Shown one piece after another: positions 1 through 6,419 of a stretch of DNA of 7,439 nt; positions within the stretch are counted from its first letter, which is position 1, and every line of letters begins with the position of its first letter. The notes under the pieces are model-generated. The model was not told the DNA's origin, did no database searches, and saw only the letters and a list, made by a program, of their open reading frames with translations. A program made the translations under genes and the position numbers. The stretch is from Spirochaetales bacterium (lineage in GTDB: Bacteria; Spirochaetota; Spirochaetia; SZUA-6; DRHE01): positions 1 through 7,439 of the forward strand of contig JAFGFV010000346.1 in assembly GCA_016930895.1 (NCBI GenBank), given 5' to 3'.

Positions 1-2
1 CG

Positions 3-395
3 CTGGGGAAGGCGCTGGTGACGGCGCGACTGCGCCCGTTGGGCAGGGTTCTGGTGCCGGCCGCAGCGGCCCTCGTGGCCGTGGTGATCACGCTAGGAGT
101 CCTCCGGGGAACCGGCCCGCGCGAGGCGGCGGAGGTTCGGGTGCTGTTGGTGCTCGAGGCCCCCCAGGCCACCCAGGTCTCGGCGGTGGGGGACTGGAAC
201 GGCTGGGATCCCCAGGCGCATCCCCTGAGTGACCCGGACGGAGACGGCGTGTGGACAGTGGAAATCCGAGTGCAGCGTGGCGCGGAGCTTCGCTACCAGT
301 TCTTGATCGACAACCAGCGGTGGGTCCCCGACCCGCGCTCGCCCTTCCAGGTCGACGACGGCTTCGGGGGGACGGCGTCCGTACTGCAGACTTAG
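3..395 (+). CDS. Membrane-anchored CBM48 (glycogen-binding / isoamylase early-set) protein, probably 5'-partial
   Basis: Residue numbers count from a GTG at 18. A hydrophobic helix at about residues 11-29, preceded by arginines, should anchor the protein in the inner membrane with the C-terminus outside. Residues about 40-124 form a CBM48/AMPK-beta-type glycogen-binding domain: GDWNGWDP (58-65), SDPDGDGVW (71-79), RYQF (92-95) and RWVPDP (101-106). The family binds alpha-glucans; the function here is unknown. The frame is open to the left edge, so the gene probably starts upstream. Similar CBM48 proteins often carry an anti-sigma-like cytoplasmic part before the membrane helix (recalled, not tested). 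The GTG at 18 has a purine-rich GGGGAAGG five bases upstream, so a complete 125-residue protein is possible. It heads a four-gene co-directional cluster. The domain call is firm; the start is not. Confidence 0.75.
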   Translation: MGKALVTARLRPLGRVLVPAAAALVAVVITLGVLRGTGPREAAEVRVLLVLEAPQATQVSAVGDWNGWDPQAHPLSDPDGDGVWTVEIRVQRGAELRYQFLIDNQRWVPDPRSPFQVDDGFGGTASVLQT

Positions 396-399
396 GAGG
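394..399 (+). promoter_or_regulatory. Shine-Dalgarno site of the gene at 408
   Basis: AGGAGG lies eight bases before the ATG at 408. It overlaps the last two bases of the upstream TAG stop (393-395), so ribosomes finishing the CBM48 gene end on the next gene's binding site. This favours translational coupling and fixes the downstream start. Confidence 0.8.
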
Positions 400-407
400 G
401 TTGCGCG

Positions 408-1004
408 ATGAAGGCCAAAAGCGGGAGAATACGGAGGCATTTCGCGGCGGTGGCCGCGGTGCTGGTGCTGCTCGGGCTGGGCGGCTCGGCGTGGGCGCAG
501 TCTGCTGTTGCGGGCTTTCCCGAAGGGCTCGACGCCGAGCTTCGGAGGCTCGGCTGGGATCCGCAGGAGATCCGGCAGCTTGCCCAGGAGCCTGCCGACT
601 GGGGCGGGCTTGCCTCTCGCCATGCCAGGCTCACGGCGGAAGCGCTGCACTACGCCCGGAGCGAGGACGCCGAGATCGGGCCTCGCGAGCAGGTCCAGCT
701 GGCGCTGGCCGCCTGCTCCATGATTCGGGAGATGGAGTCCCTCGGCTACGACGAGGGTGTGACGGCGCGGGCGGTGTTCGCGGGGGTCAGGGCGAGCCTG
801 GGCGAGCTGGCTGCCTGGCGTTCCGGCCAGGGCGGGGACGATCTCGGGGAGCGGCTCCGCAGCCGGATGCGCCAGGAGCTGCACGTCCTGGCGGCTCGGC
901 AGGTCAAGACACAAGCCCAGGAGAGAGCCAGGGCGGAGCGTAGGGACGACGTCGAGGGTCCCAAGATCGGGCCGGGCCCCGGCCAGCCCCCCGGCGGGAA
1001 CTGA
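408..1004 (+). CDS. Exported alpha-helical protein of unknown function
   Basis: This 198-residue protein belongs to no family I recognise. A basic N-terminus and hydrophobic stretch (13-25) end in AWA|QS, a good signal peptidase I site after residue 30; there is no lipobox cysteine, so the product should be soluble and periplasmic. The mature part looks mostly helical, charged and Ala/Arg/Glu-rich. Two short similar motifs, LGWDPQEI (48-55) and LGYDEGVT (112-119), lie 64 residues apart and suggest an old internal duplication. The one mature cysteine is C103. The tail after about 185 is Gly/Pro-rich and probably disordered. The start is set by the strong AGGAGG. It is the second gene of the cluster, and the next gene also encodes a small exported helical protein. 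Signal peptide and gene reality are well supported; function is not. Confidence 0.87.
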   Translation: MKAKSGRIRRHFAAVAAVLVLLGLGGSAWAQSAVAGFPEGLDAELRRLGWDPQEIRQLAQEPADWGGLASRHARLTAEALHYARSEDAEIGPREQVQLALAACSMIREMESLGYDEGVTARAVFAGVRASLGELAAWRSGQGGDDLGERLRSRMRQELHVLAARQVKTQAQERARAERRDDVEGPKIGPGPGQPPGGN

Positions 1005-1051
1005 CAGCCCGAGGGCTTCGGTAGTAGGGCCAAAGGAGCATTCGGGGTAGC

Positions 1052-1753
1052 GTGGCTGGAGGAATGCGGCCGCCCAGGGTCGGGATTGCGGTCCCGGCGG
1101 ATATTCTCCTTTTCTTCTTCCTGTTCTTTGTCCTTTTCGGCGGTGTGGGTCCGCTGGCTGCCGACGAGCTCGAGGACGTTCTGCGACGGGGCGCGCTGGA
1201 GCCGGCGCGCCGCGAGGAGCTGCGTTCGCTCTTCGACCGGGCCGCGGGGGAGGGAATCCCGCCGCAGCTGCTGCTTCCTCGCCTCGAGGAGGGGCTGGCC
1301 AAGGGCGTGCCCCCTGGCCGGCTTCTCGGCGCCATCGAGCGGGAGGTGGCCTTCCTGATCACGGCCCGGCAGATACTGAAGGAGGAGGCCGCGGCCCTGG
1401 GAGGGGACGAAGCCTCCTGGGCCCGGACCGCAAACCTGCTGGCAGGGGGGCTGCCGGAGGCGGAGGTTCGGGCGCTGGCTCGGATGGCCTCCGCGCGGCC
1501 CCGGGAGTACCGGGCCGCGACCTACCTCTATGTTGCCCTGGTCGACTGGGGCCTCCCGGGCGCCGCGGCCGCGGAGTTGCTCGAGGCTCTGCTGGGTTCG
1601 CAGCTCCCGGGAGAGGAGTTCGGCGGGATCGTGGAGCTGTTCGTGGCGGGGCGCAGCGCCAGGGTCTCCCCGGAGCGGCTTGCCGAGCGGATCCGCCGGG
1701 CTCTGCCGCGGGTGCGGAGCCTCGAAGATCTCAAGGCGCTGGTGCTGTACTGA
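1052..1753 (+). CDS. Exported helical protein with recurring G-hydrophobic-P motifs, unknown function
   Basis: The product is 233 residues from GTG 1052, or 229 from ATG 1064. A very hydrophobic segment (18-33, many Phe and Leu) ends in LAA|DE, a probable signal peptidase cleavage after residue 37. The mature part looks all-helical. A short motif, Gly-hydrophobic-Pro followed by an amphipathic helix, recurs: GIP (68-70), GVP (85-87), GLP (133-135), GLP (167-169) and a weaker VSP (205-207). The first two are adjacent with a 17-residue period. This resembles small helical-repeat interaction modules, but I cannot name a family. The start is uncertain: GTG 1052 follows AAGGAG (1033-1038) by a long 13 bases, while ATG 1064 has GGAGG only one base away. 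It sits 47 bases after the previous gene and 36 before the barrel gene, and probably works with them in the envelope. Confidence 0.85.
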   Translation: MAGGMRPPRVGIAVPADILLFFFLFFVLFGGVGPLAADELEDVLRRGALEPARREELRSLFDRAAGEGIPPQLLLPRLEEGLAKGVPPGRLLGAIEREVAFLITARQILKEEAAALGGDEASWARTANLLAGGLPEAEVRALARMASARPREYRAATYLYVALVDWGLPGAAAAELLEALLGSQLPGEEFGGIVELFVAGRSARVSPERLAERIRRALPRVRSLEDLKALVLY

Positions 1754-1774
1754 CGCCCCGGGGGCACGGGGTCT

Positions 1775-1780
1775 GGAGGA
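1775..1780 (+). promoter_or_regulatory. Shine-Dalgarno site of the beta-barrel gene
   Basis: GGAGGA stands nine bases before ATG 1790, in the 36-base gap after the preceding TGA. The bases between it and the start (TTCAAAAAG) are AT-rich against the local background, which suits an open initiation site. No promoter-like hexamers are evident in this gap. Confidence 0.7.
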
Positions 1781-1789
1781 TTCAAAAAG

Positions 1790-2923
1790 ATGCGACGAAG
1801 GCGAACGGCATTCCGGTGGACCCTGGCAGCCTTCCTGCTGCTGTTCCTGGGCTTCCCGCCGGCCAAGGCGGTTGCCTTTCCCCCTGCCGTGGTGCTCGGG
1901 CTGTACGGTTCCGGGTTCTGGTTCTTCGAGGACGATGTCTCCGGGGGCGCCGAGCCCCTCGCGGAAGGGGCTCTCACGGCCAGCGTCCTGGGCGGCTGGA
2001 GGAGTGCCCTGCCCTGGGGCGGCTCGCTGGCGCTGAGCGGGGACGCCGCGCTGAGCTGGGTCCCGCCGGGGAGCGGGGGGCTGTACGATCGGGAGTCCCT
2101 GCAGTTCCAGCTGTACGCTCCCCTCGGGGGCCTGCGGCTGGAGGTGGACACCGGGCTGAACGCTTCCGGCCTGGGCACCCAGGAGGGCCTCGCGCCGTAC
2201 CTGAGACCCTCCTGGAGCGTGGCTGGACGCTGGCTCGGAGAGCCGGGGCCCTGGCGGCCCTTCCTGGGAGCCCGCGGGCATCTTCTCCTGCAGGTCGACC
2301 AGGAGGAGTCCGCCGATGAGCCCGGCGACGAGGACGCGTTCTACCAGGGCGGGGTCCTGGGGGTTGCGTTCGTTCCTTCCTTCGAATCCTCCTATGAGAT
2401 CGCCGTGGAAGCAGGCTGGCAGCGCTGGCTCGAGCAGGTCCTCTTGGACGCATCGGGCTCGCCCACGGCGGTTCCCCGCGAAGACGCGCTGGCGCGGCTG
2501 CGCGCCGGCGGGCAGTGGCTGCTGGGATACTTCGCCACGGGTGAGCTGTCGCTCGAAGGTGGGCTGCGCTGGTCGAACGCGAACCGCCTGACCGGGGACC
2601 CGCCCTCCGTGCTGGAGGCCAACAGCGAGAGCCGGTGGTTCGGGGAGTTGCGGGGCGAGCTGTCGTGGAGCCCCCGGCGCCAACTGGGGCTGGAGGGGGC
2701 GGGCTTCCTGCTCGGGGAGTGGTACCTGGAGCGGCGGCTGCCGGCGCCTCTCGCCGGTCCGGTTTCCGTCGTGTCCGGGGGCCTGGACCTGCGCCTGGAC
2801 TGGACGCCGGATGGCCGGTGGTATTTCGTTCTGGATGCGTCCGGCCTCGGAAGCTGGTCGCTGGACCCAGGGGAACGAGGGTGGAACCTGCACCTGCAGG
2901 CGGGGTTGGAGCTCAGCCTGTAG
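1790..2923 (+). CDS. Probable outer-membrane beta-barrel protein
   Basis: This 377-residue protein is not one I can assign to a named family. A signal peptide of arginines plus a hydrophobic stretch (12-22) ends near AKA|VA (27) or AVA|FP (29). From about residue 50 to the end, alternating polar and hydrophobic residues rich in Gly, Trp and Tyr form roughly a dozen amphipathic strands, separated by polar loops such as EESADEPGDED. Typical strand segments are LQFQLYAPLGGLRLEVDTGL and ELSLEGGLRW. These traits fit a transmembrane outer-membrane barrel. The C-terminal strand (WNLHLQAGLELSL) ends in Leu, not the Phe or Trp usual in proteobacterial barrels, which may reflect a different lineage. 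A soluble or surface beta-sandwich is less likely. It is the last gene of the cluster; its 3' end overlaps uvrC by 11 bases, leaving no space for a separate terminator. Confidence 0.88.
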   Translation: MRRRRTAFRWTLAAFLLLFLGFPPAKAVAFPPAVVLGLYGSGFWFFEDDVSGGAEPLAEGALTASVLGGWRSALPWGGSLALSGDAALSWVPPGSGGLYDRESLQFQLYAPLGGLRLEVDTGLNASGLGTQEGLAPYLRPSWSVAGRWLGEPGPWRPFLGARGHLLLQVDQEESADEPGDEDAFYQGGVLGVAFVPSFESSYEIAVEAGWQRWLEQVLLDASGSPTAVPREDALARLRAGGQWLLGYFATGELSLEGGLRWSNANRLTGDPPSVLEANSESRWFGELRGELSWSPRRQLGLEGAGFLLGEWYLERRLPAPLAGPVSVVSGGLDLRLDWTPDGRWYFVLDASGLGSWSLDPGERGWNLHLQAGLELSL

Positions 2924-4835
2924 CGCGGGGGTCCGTTGAGGGGCTGGAACGCAGGAGGGCGAGGATCTCCTGGGCCCGGGCGAAGCCCAGGCCGGTCGCC
3001 CTGGCCACTTCCCCCGGGTCCGCCTTGAGCAGGTTTTCCACGGAGCCGAAGGCGGCCAGGAGCTGCCGGCTGCGCTTGCGGCCGATCCCCGGGAGCGCCT
3101 CCAGCACCGAGGTGCCCAGGTCGGCGGCCCTGAGGCGCTTGTGGAAGGTGGTGGCGAAGCGGTGGGCCTCGTCTCGCACGGCCTGCAGGACCCGCAGGGC
3201 TTCCGAGCCTTCCGGAAGCACCAAGGGCTCGCTCCGGTCGGGCAGGAACAGCTCCTCGTGCCGCTTGGCCAGTCCGACCACGGGGACCTGAGGGATGTCC
3301 AGAGCCTTGAGCATCTGGACCGCGGCGCCCACCTGCCCCCTGCCGCCGTCCACCAGGACCAGGTCCGGAAGCTGCCGGTTCTCGTTGGTCAGCCGGGTGT
3401 ACCGCCGGGCCACCGCTTCGCGCATGGCTTCGAAATCGTCCACGCGGCCATCCAGAGAACGGATGTGAAAATGCCGGTACCCGCTCTTGTGGGGCCTTCC
3501 GTCCAGGAAGGTGACCAGGGAGGCCACCGTGCGCTTGCCCTCGAGGTGGGCGATGTCGAAGCCTTCGACCCGGCGCGGCACCGAGGCGAGCCCGAGGGTC
3601 TCGCGCAAGGCCTCCAGCCCCGCCGCGGGGGCGCTGGTTTCCCGTTCCAGGGTGAAGCGCGCGCCCTCCGTCGCCATCTCCACCAGGCGGCGGTGCCTGC
3701 CCCGCTGGGGCACCCGGACCGCGATTCGGCTGCCCGTGAGCTGCCGCAGGAAGCGTTCGATCTCGGGAGCCGGAGCGCCGGCCGCCGCCGCCGCACCGTC
3801 CGCGCCCCCCGCGGCGCCCGCCCCCGCCGCGGCCTCCGCGCCCGCGGCCGGGTCCAGGCGGCTGCCGTTCCGCTCCCCGGGCAGGTAGATCGTGCGGGGC
3901 AGGGTGTCCCTGCCTCCATAGTACTGGCCGAGGAATTGGGGCAGAAAGTCGTCCGCGGGCGCATAGTTGTCCAGCAGGAAGGAATCCCTGCCGACCAGTT
4001 TGCCCGCTCGCATCTGCAGCACCGTAAGCCGGATGCGGGAGCCCTCGATCCAGTAGCCCAGGTAGTCCCGGGATTCCGTCTTGAAATCCACGACCTTCTG
4101 CTCCTCCGAGAGCGCCTGGATGGCCGCGATCTGGTCCCGGTACCCGGCGGCCGCCTCGTAGGCCCGGGCTTCGGCGGCCTTGGCCATCTTTTCCCGCAGC
4201 TCCCGCAGCAGCCCTTCGGTCTTGCCCGACAGTAGCATCCGGACCTTCTCCACCCGCTGCGCATACTGCTCCCGGGTGATGCGGCCGGCGCAGACCCCCG
4301 CGCACCGGCCGATGTGGTAGTAAAAGCAGGGCTGCGGTTTCGCCTTGACCGGCCCGCGGCACTTACGTAGCGGGAACAGCCGGTCGATCAGGTTGAGATA
4401 CAGGTCGATCTGGCTGACCTGCGGGAAAGGCCCGAAGTAGCGCGATCCGTCGAAGAGAATCCGCCGGGTCCGGTACACCCGAGGGTACTCCTCGGCGGTC
4501 AGCTTGATCACCGGGTAGGTCTTGCCGTCCTTGAGGTTGATGTTGTACTTGGGCTTCCACTGCTTGATCAGGTTGTTTTCCAGAAGCAGCGCTTCGCCCT
4601 CGCTGCGGGTCACGATGCACTCCAGCTCCGCGATCCTGGACTGCAGATGGCGGGTTTTGACGTCACGGGAGGTAGTGAAGTAGGTGCGCACCCTGCGCCG
4701 CAGGCTCTTGGCCTTGCCGACATACAGGATTTCTCCCCGGGCGCCCTTGAACAGGTACACCCCGGGCTCGTCGGGCAAATTGGCGGCCTTGTCCTGGAGC
4801 TCCGGCCCCGGGAGGTCGCCTTCCAGTGGGTTCAT
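2913..4835 (-). CDS. uvrC: UvrABC excinuclease subunit C
   Basis: UvrC makes both incisions around a lesion after UvrA and UvrB loading in nucleotide excision repair; it acts in the cytoplasm. The product is 640 residues, slightly longer than the usual ~600. The GIY-YIG nuclease (20-100) has GVY (25-27), YVG (38-40), R46, E86 and N98. Four cysteines, C159, C170, C178 and C182, match the known iron-sulphur cluster ligands of UvrC, with spacing differing slightly from E. coli. The UVR domain for UvrB contact lies at about 203-240. The RNase H-like nuclease has its DDH triad at D427 (FDI), D496 (LVDGG) and H558 (RDEAH). The C-terminal helix-hairpin-helix pair is at 575-630 (LPGIG, TGLG). An Ala/Gly-rich insert fills about 328-357. 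The ATG at 4835 (MNPLEGDL) was chosen because further upstream only non-homologous sequence antisense to the next gene is read; its ribosome site is weak. It is divergent from the LamG gene and convergent with the barrel gene. Confidence 0.98.
   Translation of the reverse strand: MNPLEGDLPGPELQDKAANLPDEPGVYLFKGARGEILYVGKAKSLRRRVRTYFTTSRDVKTRHLQSRIAELECIVTRSEGEALLLENNLIKQWKPKYNINLKDGKTYPVIKLTAEEYPRVYRTRRILFDGSRYFGPFPQVSQIDLYLNLIDRLFPLRKCRGPVKAKPQPCFYYHIGRCAGVCAGRITREQYAQRVEKVRMLLSGKTEGLLRELREKMAKAAEARAYEAAAGYRDQIAAIQALSEEQKVVDFKTESRDYLGYWIEGSRIRLTVLQMRAGKLVGRDSFLLDNYAPADDFLPQFLGQYYGGRDTLPRTIYLPGERNGSRLDPAAGAEAAAGAGAAGGADGAAAAAGAPAPEIERFLRQLTGSRIAVRVPQRGRHRRLVEMATEGARFTLERETSAPAAGLEALRETLGLASVPRRVEGFDIAHLEGKRTVASLVTFLDGRPHKSGYRHFHIRSLDGRVDDFEAMREAVARRYTRLTNENRQLPDLVLVDGGRGQVGAAVQMLKALDIPQVPVVGLAKRHEELFLPDRSEPLVLPEGSEALRVLQAVRDEAHRFATTFHKRLRAADLGTSVLEALPGIGRKRSRQLLAAFGSVENLLKADPGEVARATGLGFARAQEILALLRSSPSTDPRATG
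3765..3854 (-). repeat. Ala/Gly-rich low-complexity insert inside uvrC
   Basis: About 90 bases made almost only of G and C encode UvrC residues 328-357, a run of Ala and Gly with a few Glu, Asp and Pro. It includes a GCC run at 3781-3792 on the plus strand. It sits in the hinge between the N-terminal half and the RNase H-like half, where ordinary UvrC proteins have a short linker. The reading frame is kept and conserved sequence resumes at EIERFLRQL. It probably forms a flexible spacer. Confidence 0.75.
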
Positions 4836-4855
4836 GTTCCGCGGTATCTCAACCG

Positions 4856-4884
4856 AATATAATCTATAGAAGAAGCTGTGAAAA
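4856..4884 (-). promoter_or_regulatory. Candidate sigma-70-type promoter for uvrC
   Basis: Reading the minus strand, TTTTCA (4884-4879, four of six matches to the -35 consensus) and TATATT (4861-4856, five of six to -10) are 17 bases apart. Transcription would begin near 4849, leaving a leader of about 13 bases before ATG 4835. The -35 element lies within the first codons of the divergent LamG gene. This is a match by eye in an AT-rich island; no LexA-type operator was seen. Confidence 0.42.
4858..4863 (+). promoter_or_regulatory. Candidate -10 element for the LamG-FnIII/TPR operon
   Basis: A perfect TATAAT lies 14 bases before the GTG start at 4878. No good -35 stands at the usual distance: TGTTCC at 4835-4840 is poor and TTCATG at 4831-4836 is too far. 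Transcription starting near 4870 would leave a leader of only about 8 bases. The element overlaps the candidate uvrC -10 on the other strand by four bases. Confidence 0.38.
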
Positions 4885-6419
4885 AACAAACTCGGTGCTT
4901 TCTTCTCCTGGCTGCCCTCGCCACGGCCGCCGGCCCGCCCGTGCGGGCCGCGGAGATCGTGAAAGCGGCTGGGCGCGGGGACGGATGGGAGGAATTCCGG
5001 CTGGAGCATCTCGAGCCCCGGCCCGGTCGCTGGAACACCCTCGACCTGGTCCTGCCCGACAACCAGTACCCTCCCACGGCGGCCACGGATCTGCTGCTGC
5101 ACTTCGACACGGCTTCGTCGCTCAGCGTTGGCTCCGTCGACCGAAGCGGCCATTACCGCCTCACCGAGGCTCGGGCCAACCTGTCCGCGAGGGTGACGGC
5201 CATGGGCGAGGGAGCCGCGGCCTTCTCCGGTCCGGACCGGGGGCTGCGTCTGCAGGGGCTTCCGGGGGCGCTCTTCGCTGCGGGAAGCCTGTGGGGAGAC
5301 TTCTCCATCGAGTTCTGGCTCTACCCGGCGCTGCTCGCCGACGGCGAGCAGGTGCTTTCCTGGGCGGGCTCCGGGTGGAAGGACGGGAACGCGGTCCCGC
5401 AGAGGCTTGCCTGCACGGTGGAGGACCGGCGGTTGCGCTGGTCTTTCGACAACCTGTTCGCGCGGCCCGGTGGGACCCCCGGCGGTTTCTCCCTCCAGGG
5501 GCTGACCCCCATGATCCCGAGGACTTGGCACCACCACCTGGTGCGCTACGACGTCACCCGCGGGCTCCTGGAATACCTGGTCGACGGCGTTCCCGAGGCG
5601 GTGATCCATACCACCGAGAGCGGGGGGGAGCAGGGCTCCGTATTCGTCCCGGCGGTCGGCGAGGCCCGTTCCGGGGAGCTCTGCTTGGGCCCCGACCTGG
5701 TGGGCTTCCTCGATGAGCTGCGCATTTCCAGGGCCTTCGTGGAGCAGCCGGCCCTGGTCCGCTACGCGGGCCGCACCGGGGTAGCCACGAGCGGCCCCAT
5801 GGATCTGGGTTACACCGGCACGCGGGTCAAGAGGATCGATGCCGTCTACGACACTCCGTCGGACTCCGCGGTATATTTTTCCTACCGTCTCTCGGACCAG
5901 GCGGACCCGGGCGAGGGGGAGGAGCCCTGGCGCCATTTCCGTCCGGGCCAGGAGCTTGCCGACGCCCGGGGCCGCTACCTGGAGGTCAGGGTCGAGCTGC
6001 TCCCCGACGGCGGGCGCTCCAACACCCCGCGCGTTTCCGAGGTGCGGGTGGTGTACGAGCAGGACCTGCCTCCCCCGCCTCCCTCGGGGCTGTACGCCGC
6101 GCCGGAGGAAGGGGCCGTGCGCCTGCACTGGAACACCGTCAACGAGGCGGACGTGCGGGGGTACCTGGTGTTCTACGGGGACGAACCGGGCAACTATCAC
6201 GGGACGGACAGCGACTTGGGCCCCTCCCCCATCAGGGTGGAGGGCAACGTGTCGGAGTTCCGGATCACCGGCCTGCGCAACAGGAAGCTGTACTACTTCT
6301 CGGTGGTGGCGTACGATGCCACCGTCCCGCCGCACCGCAGCCCGTTCTCGAAGGAGACCAGCGCGCGGCCGGCGGAGATCCACGCGGCGGGCCTCCCTGG
6401 GGGCGAGGCGCTGCCATGA
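4878..6419 (+). CDS. Secreted LamG-like / fibronectin type III protein
   Basis: The product is 513 residues. A signal peptide (KK, hydrophobic 8-18) ends at VRA|AE after residue 24. Residues about 70-290 form a LamG/concanavalin A-like jellyroll: DLLLHFD (71-77), FSIEFWLYP (142-150), W217 with HHHLVRYD, LEYLVDGVP (231-239) and the terminal signature GFLDELRISRAF (276-287). Residues 300-395 form a second beta-rich region with RYLEVRVELLPDGG and TPRVSEVRVVY, of a type often placed between LamG and FnIII domains. After a five-proline linker (398-402) comes one fibronectin type III domain (403-500; VRLHWN, YYFSVVAYD). No catalytic motif is visible, so a glycan- or protein-binding envelope or secreted role is inferred. 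There is no membrane helix or lipobox. An in-frame TAA at 4860-4862 leaves GTG 4878 as the start; the nearby AGAAG is a weak ribosome site. The stop overlaps the TPR start. Confidence 0.93.
   Translation: MKKQTRCFLLLAALATAAGPPVRAAEIVKAAGRGDGWEEFRLEHLEPRPGRWNTLDLVLPDNQYPPTAATDLLLHFDTASSLSVGSVDRSGHYRLTEARANLSARVTAMGEGAAAFSGPDRGLRLQGLPGALFAAGSLWGDFSIEFWLYPALLADGEQVLSWAGSGWKDGNAVPQRLACTVEDRRLRWSFDNLFARPGGTPGGFSLQGLTPMIPRTWHHHLVRYDVTRGLLEYLVDGVPEAVIHTTESGGEQGSVFVPAVGEARSGELCLGPDLVGFLDELRISRAFVEQPALVRYAGRTGVATSGPMDLGYTGTRVKRIDAVYDTPSDSAVYFSYRLSDQADPGEGEEPWRHFRPGQELADARGRYLEVRVELLPDGGRSNTPRVSEVRVVYEQDLPPPPPSGLYAAPEEGAVRLHWNTVNEADVRGYLVFYGDEPGNYHGTDSDLGPSPIRVEGNVSEFRITGLRNRKLYYFSVVAYDATVPPHRSPFSKETSARPAEIHAAGLPGGEALP
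6405..6408 (+). promoter_or_regulatory. Ribosome site of the TPR gene inside the preceding gene
   Basis: GAGG lies seven bases before ATG 6416, within the last codons of the LamG-FnIII gene. With the ATGA overlap at 6416-6419 it supports translational coupling and settles the start of the TPR gene. Confidence 0.55.

Noticed and set aside
971..983. GCCGG / CCGGC hairpin near the 3' end of the first exported helical gene
   Set aside because: Only five pairs, no T tract, and it is explained by the Gly/Pro codons of the tail.
1005..1051. Gap between the two exported-protein genes as an internal promoter or terminator
   Set aside because: Only a weak four-to-five-pair inverted repeat (AGCCC/GGGCT, 1006-1017) and no AT-rich hexamers are present; read-through is more likely.
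1460..1472. Thirteen-base repeat GCGGAGGTTCGGG, also at 129-141
   Set aside because: Both copies encode an (A)EVR stretch in unrelated contexts; a 13-base match of GC-rich codons is unremarkable.
746..2893. Open reading frame of 715 codons on the minus strand opposite the two exported-protein genes and the barrel gene
   Set aside because: The product is low-complexity and rich in Pro, Gln, Arg and Gly with no domain. Long antisense frames are expected in very GC-rich DNA, and the plus-strand genes have signal peptides and ribosome sites.
2969..2991. Hairpin CCTGGGC / GCCCAGG with a nine-base loop, 45 bases past the barrel gene stop, as a terminator
   Set aside because: No T tract follows it, it lies in the uvrC helix-hairpin-helix coding region, and seven-base GC stems are common by chance at this composition.
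2392..4362. Long minus-strand frame overlapping uvrC in another phase
   Set aside because: Gly/Arg/Pro-rich shadow with no recognisable domain; the uvrC frame carries all catalytic motifs.
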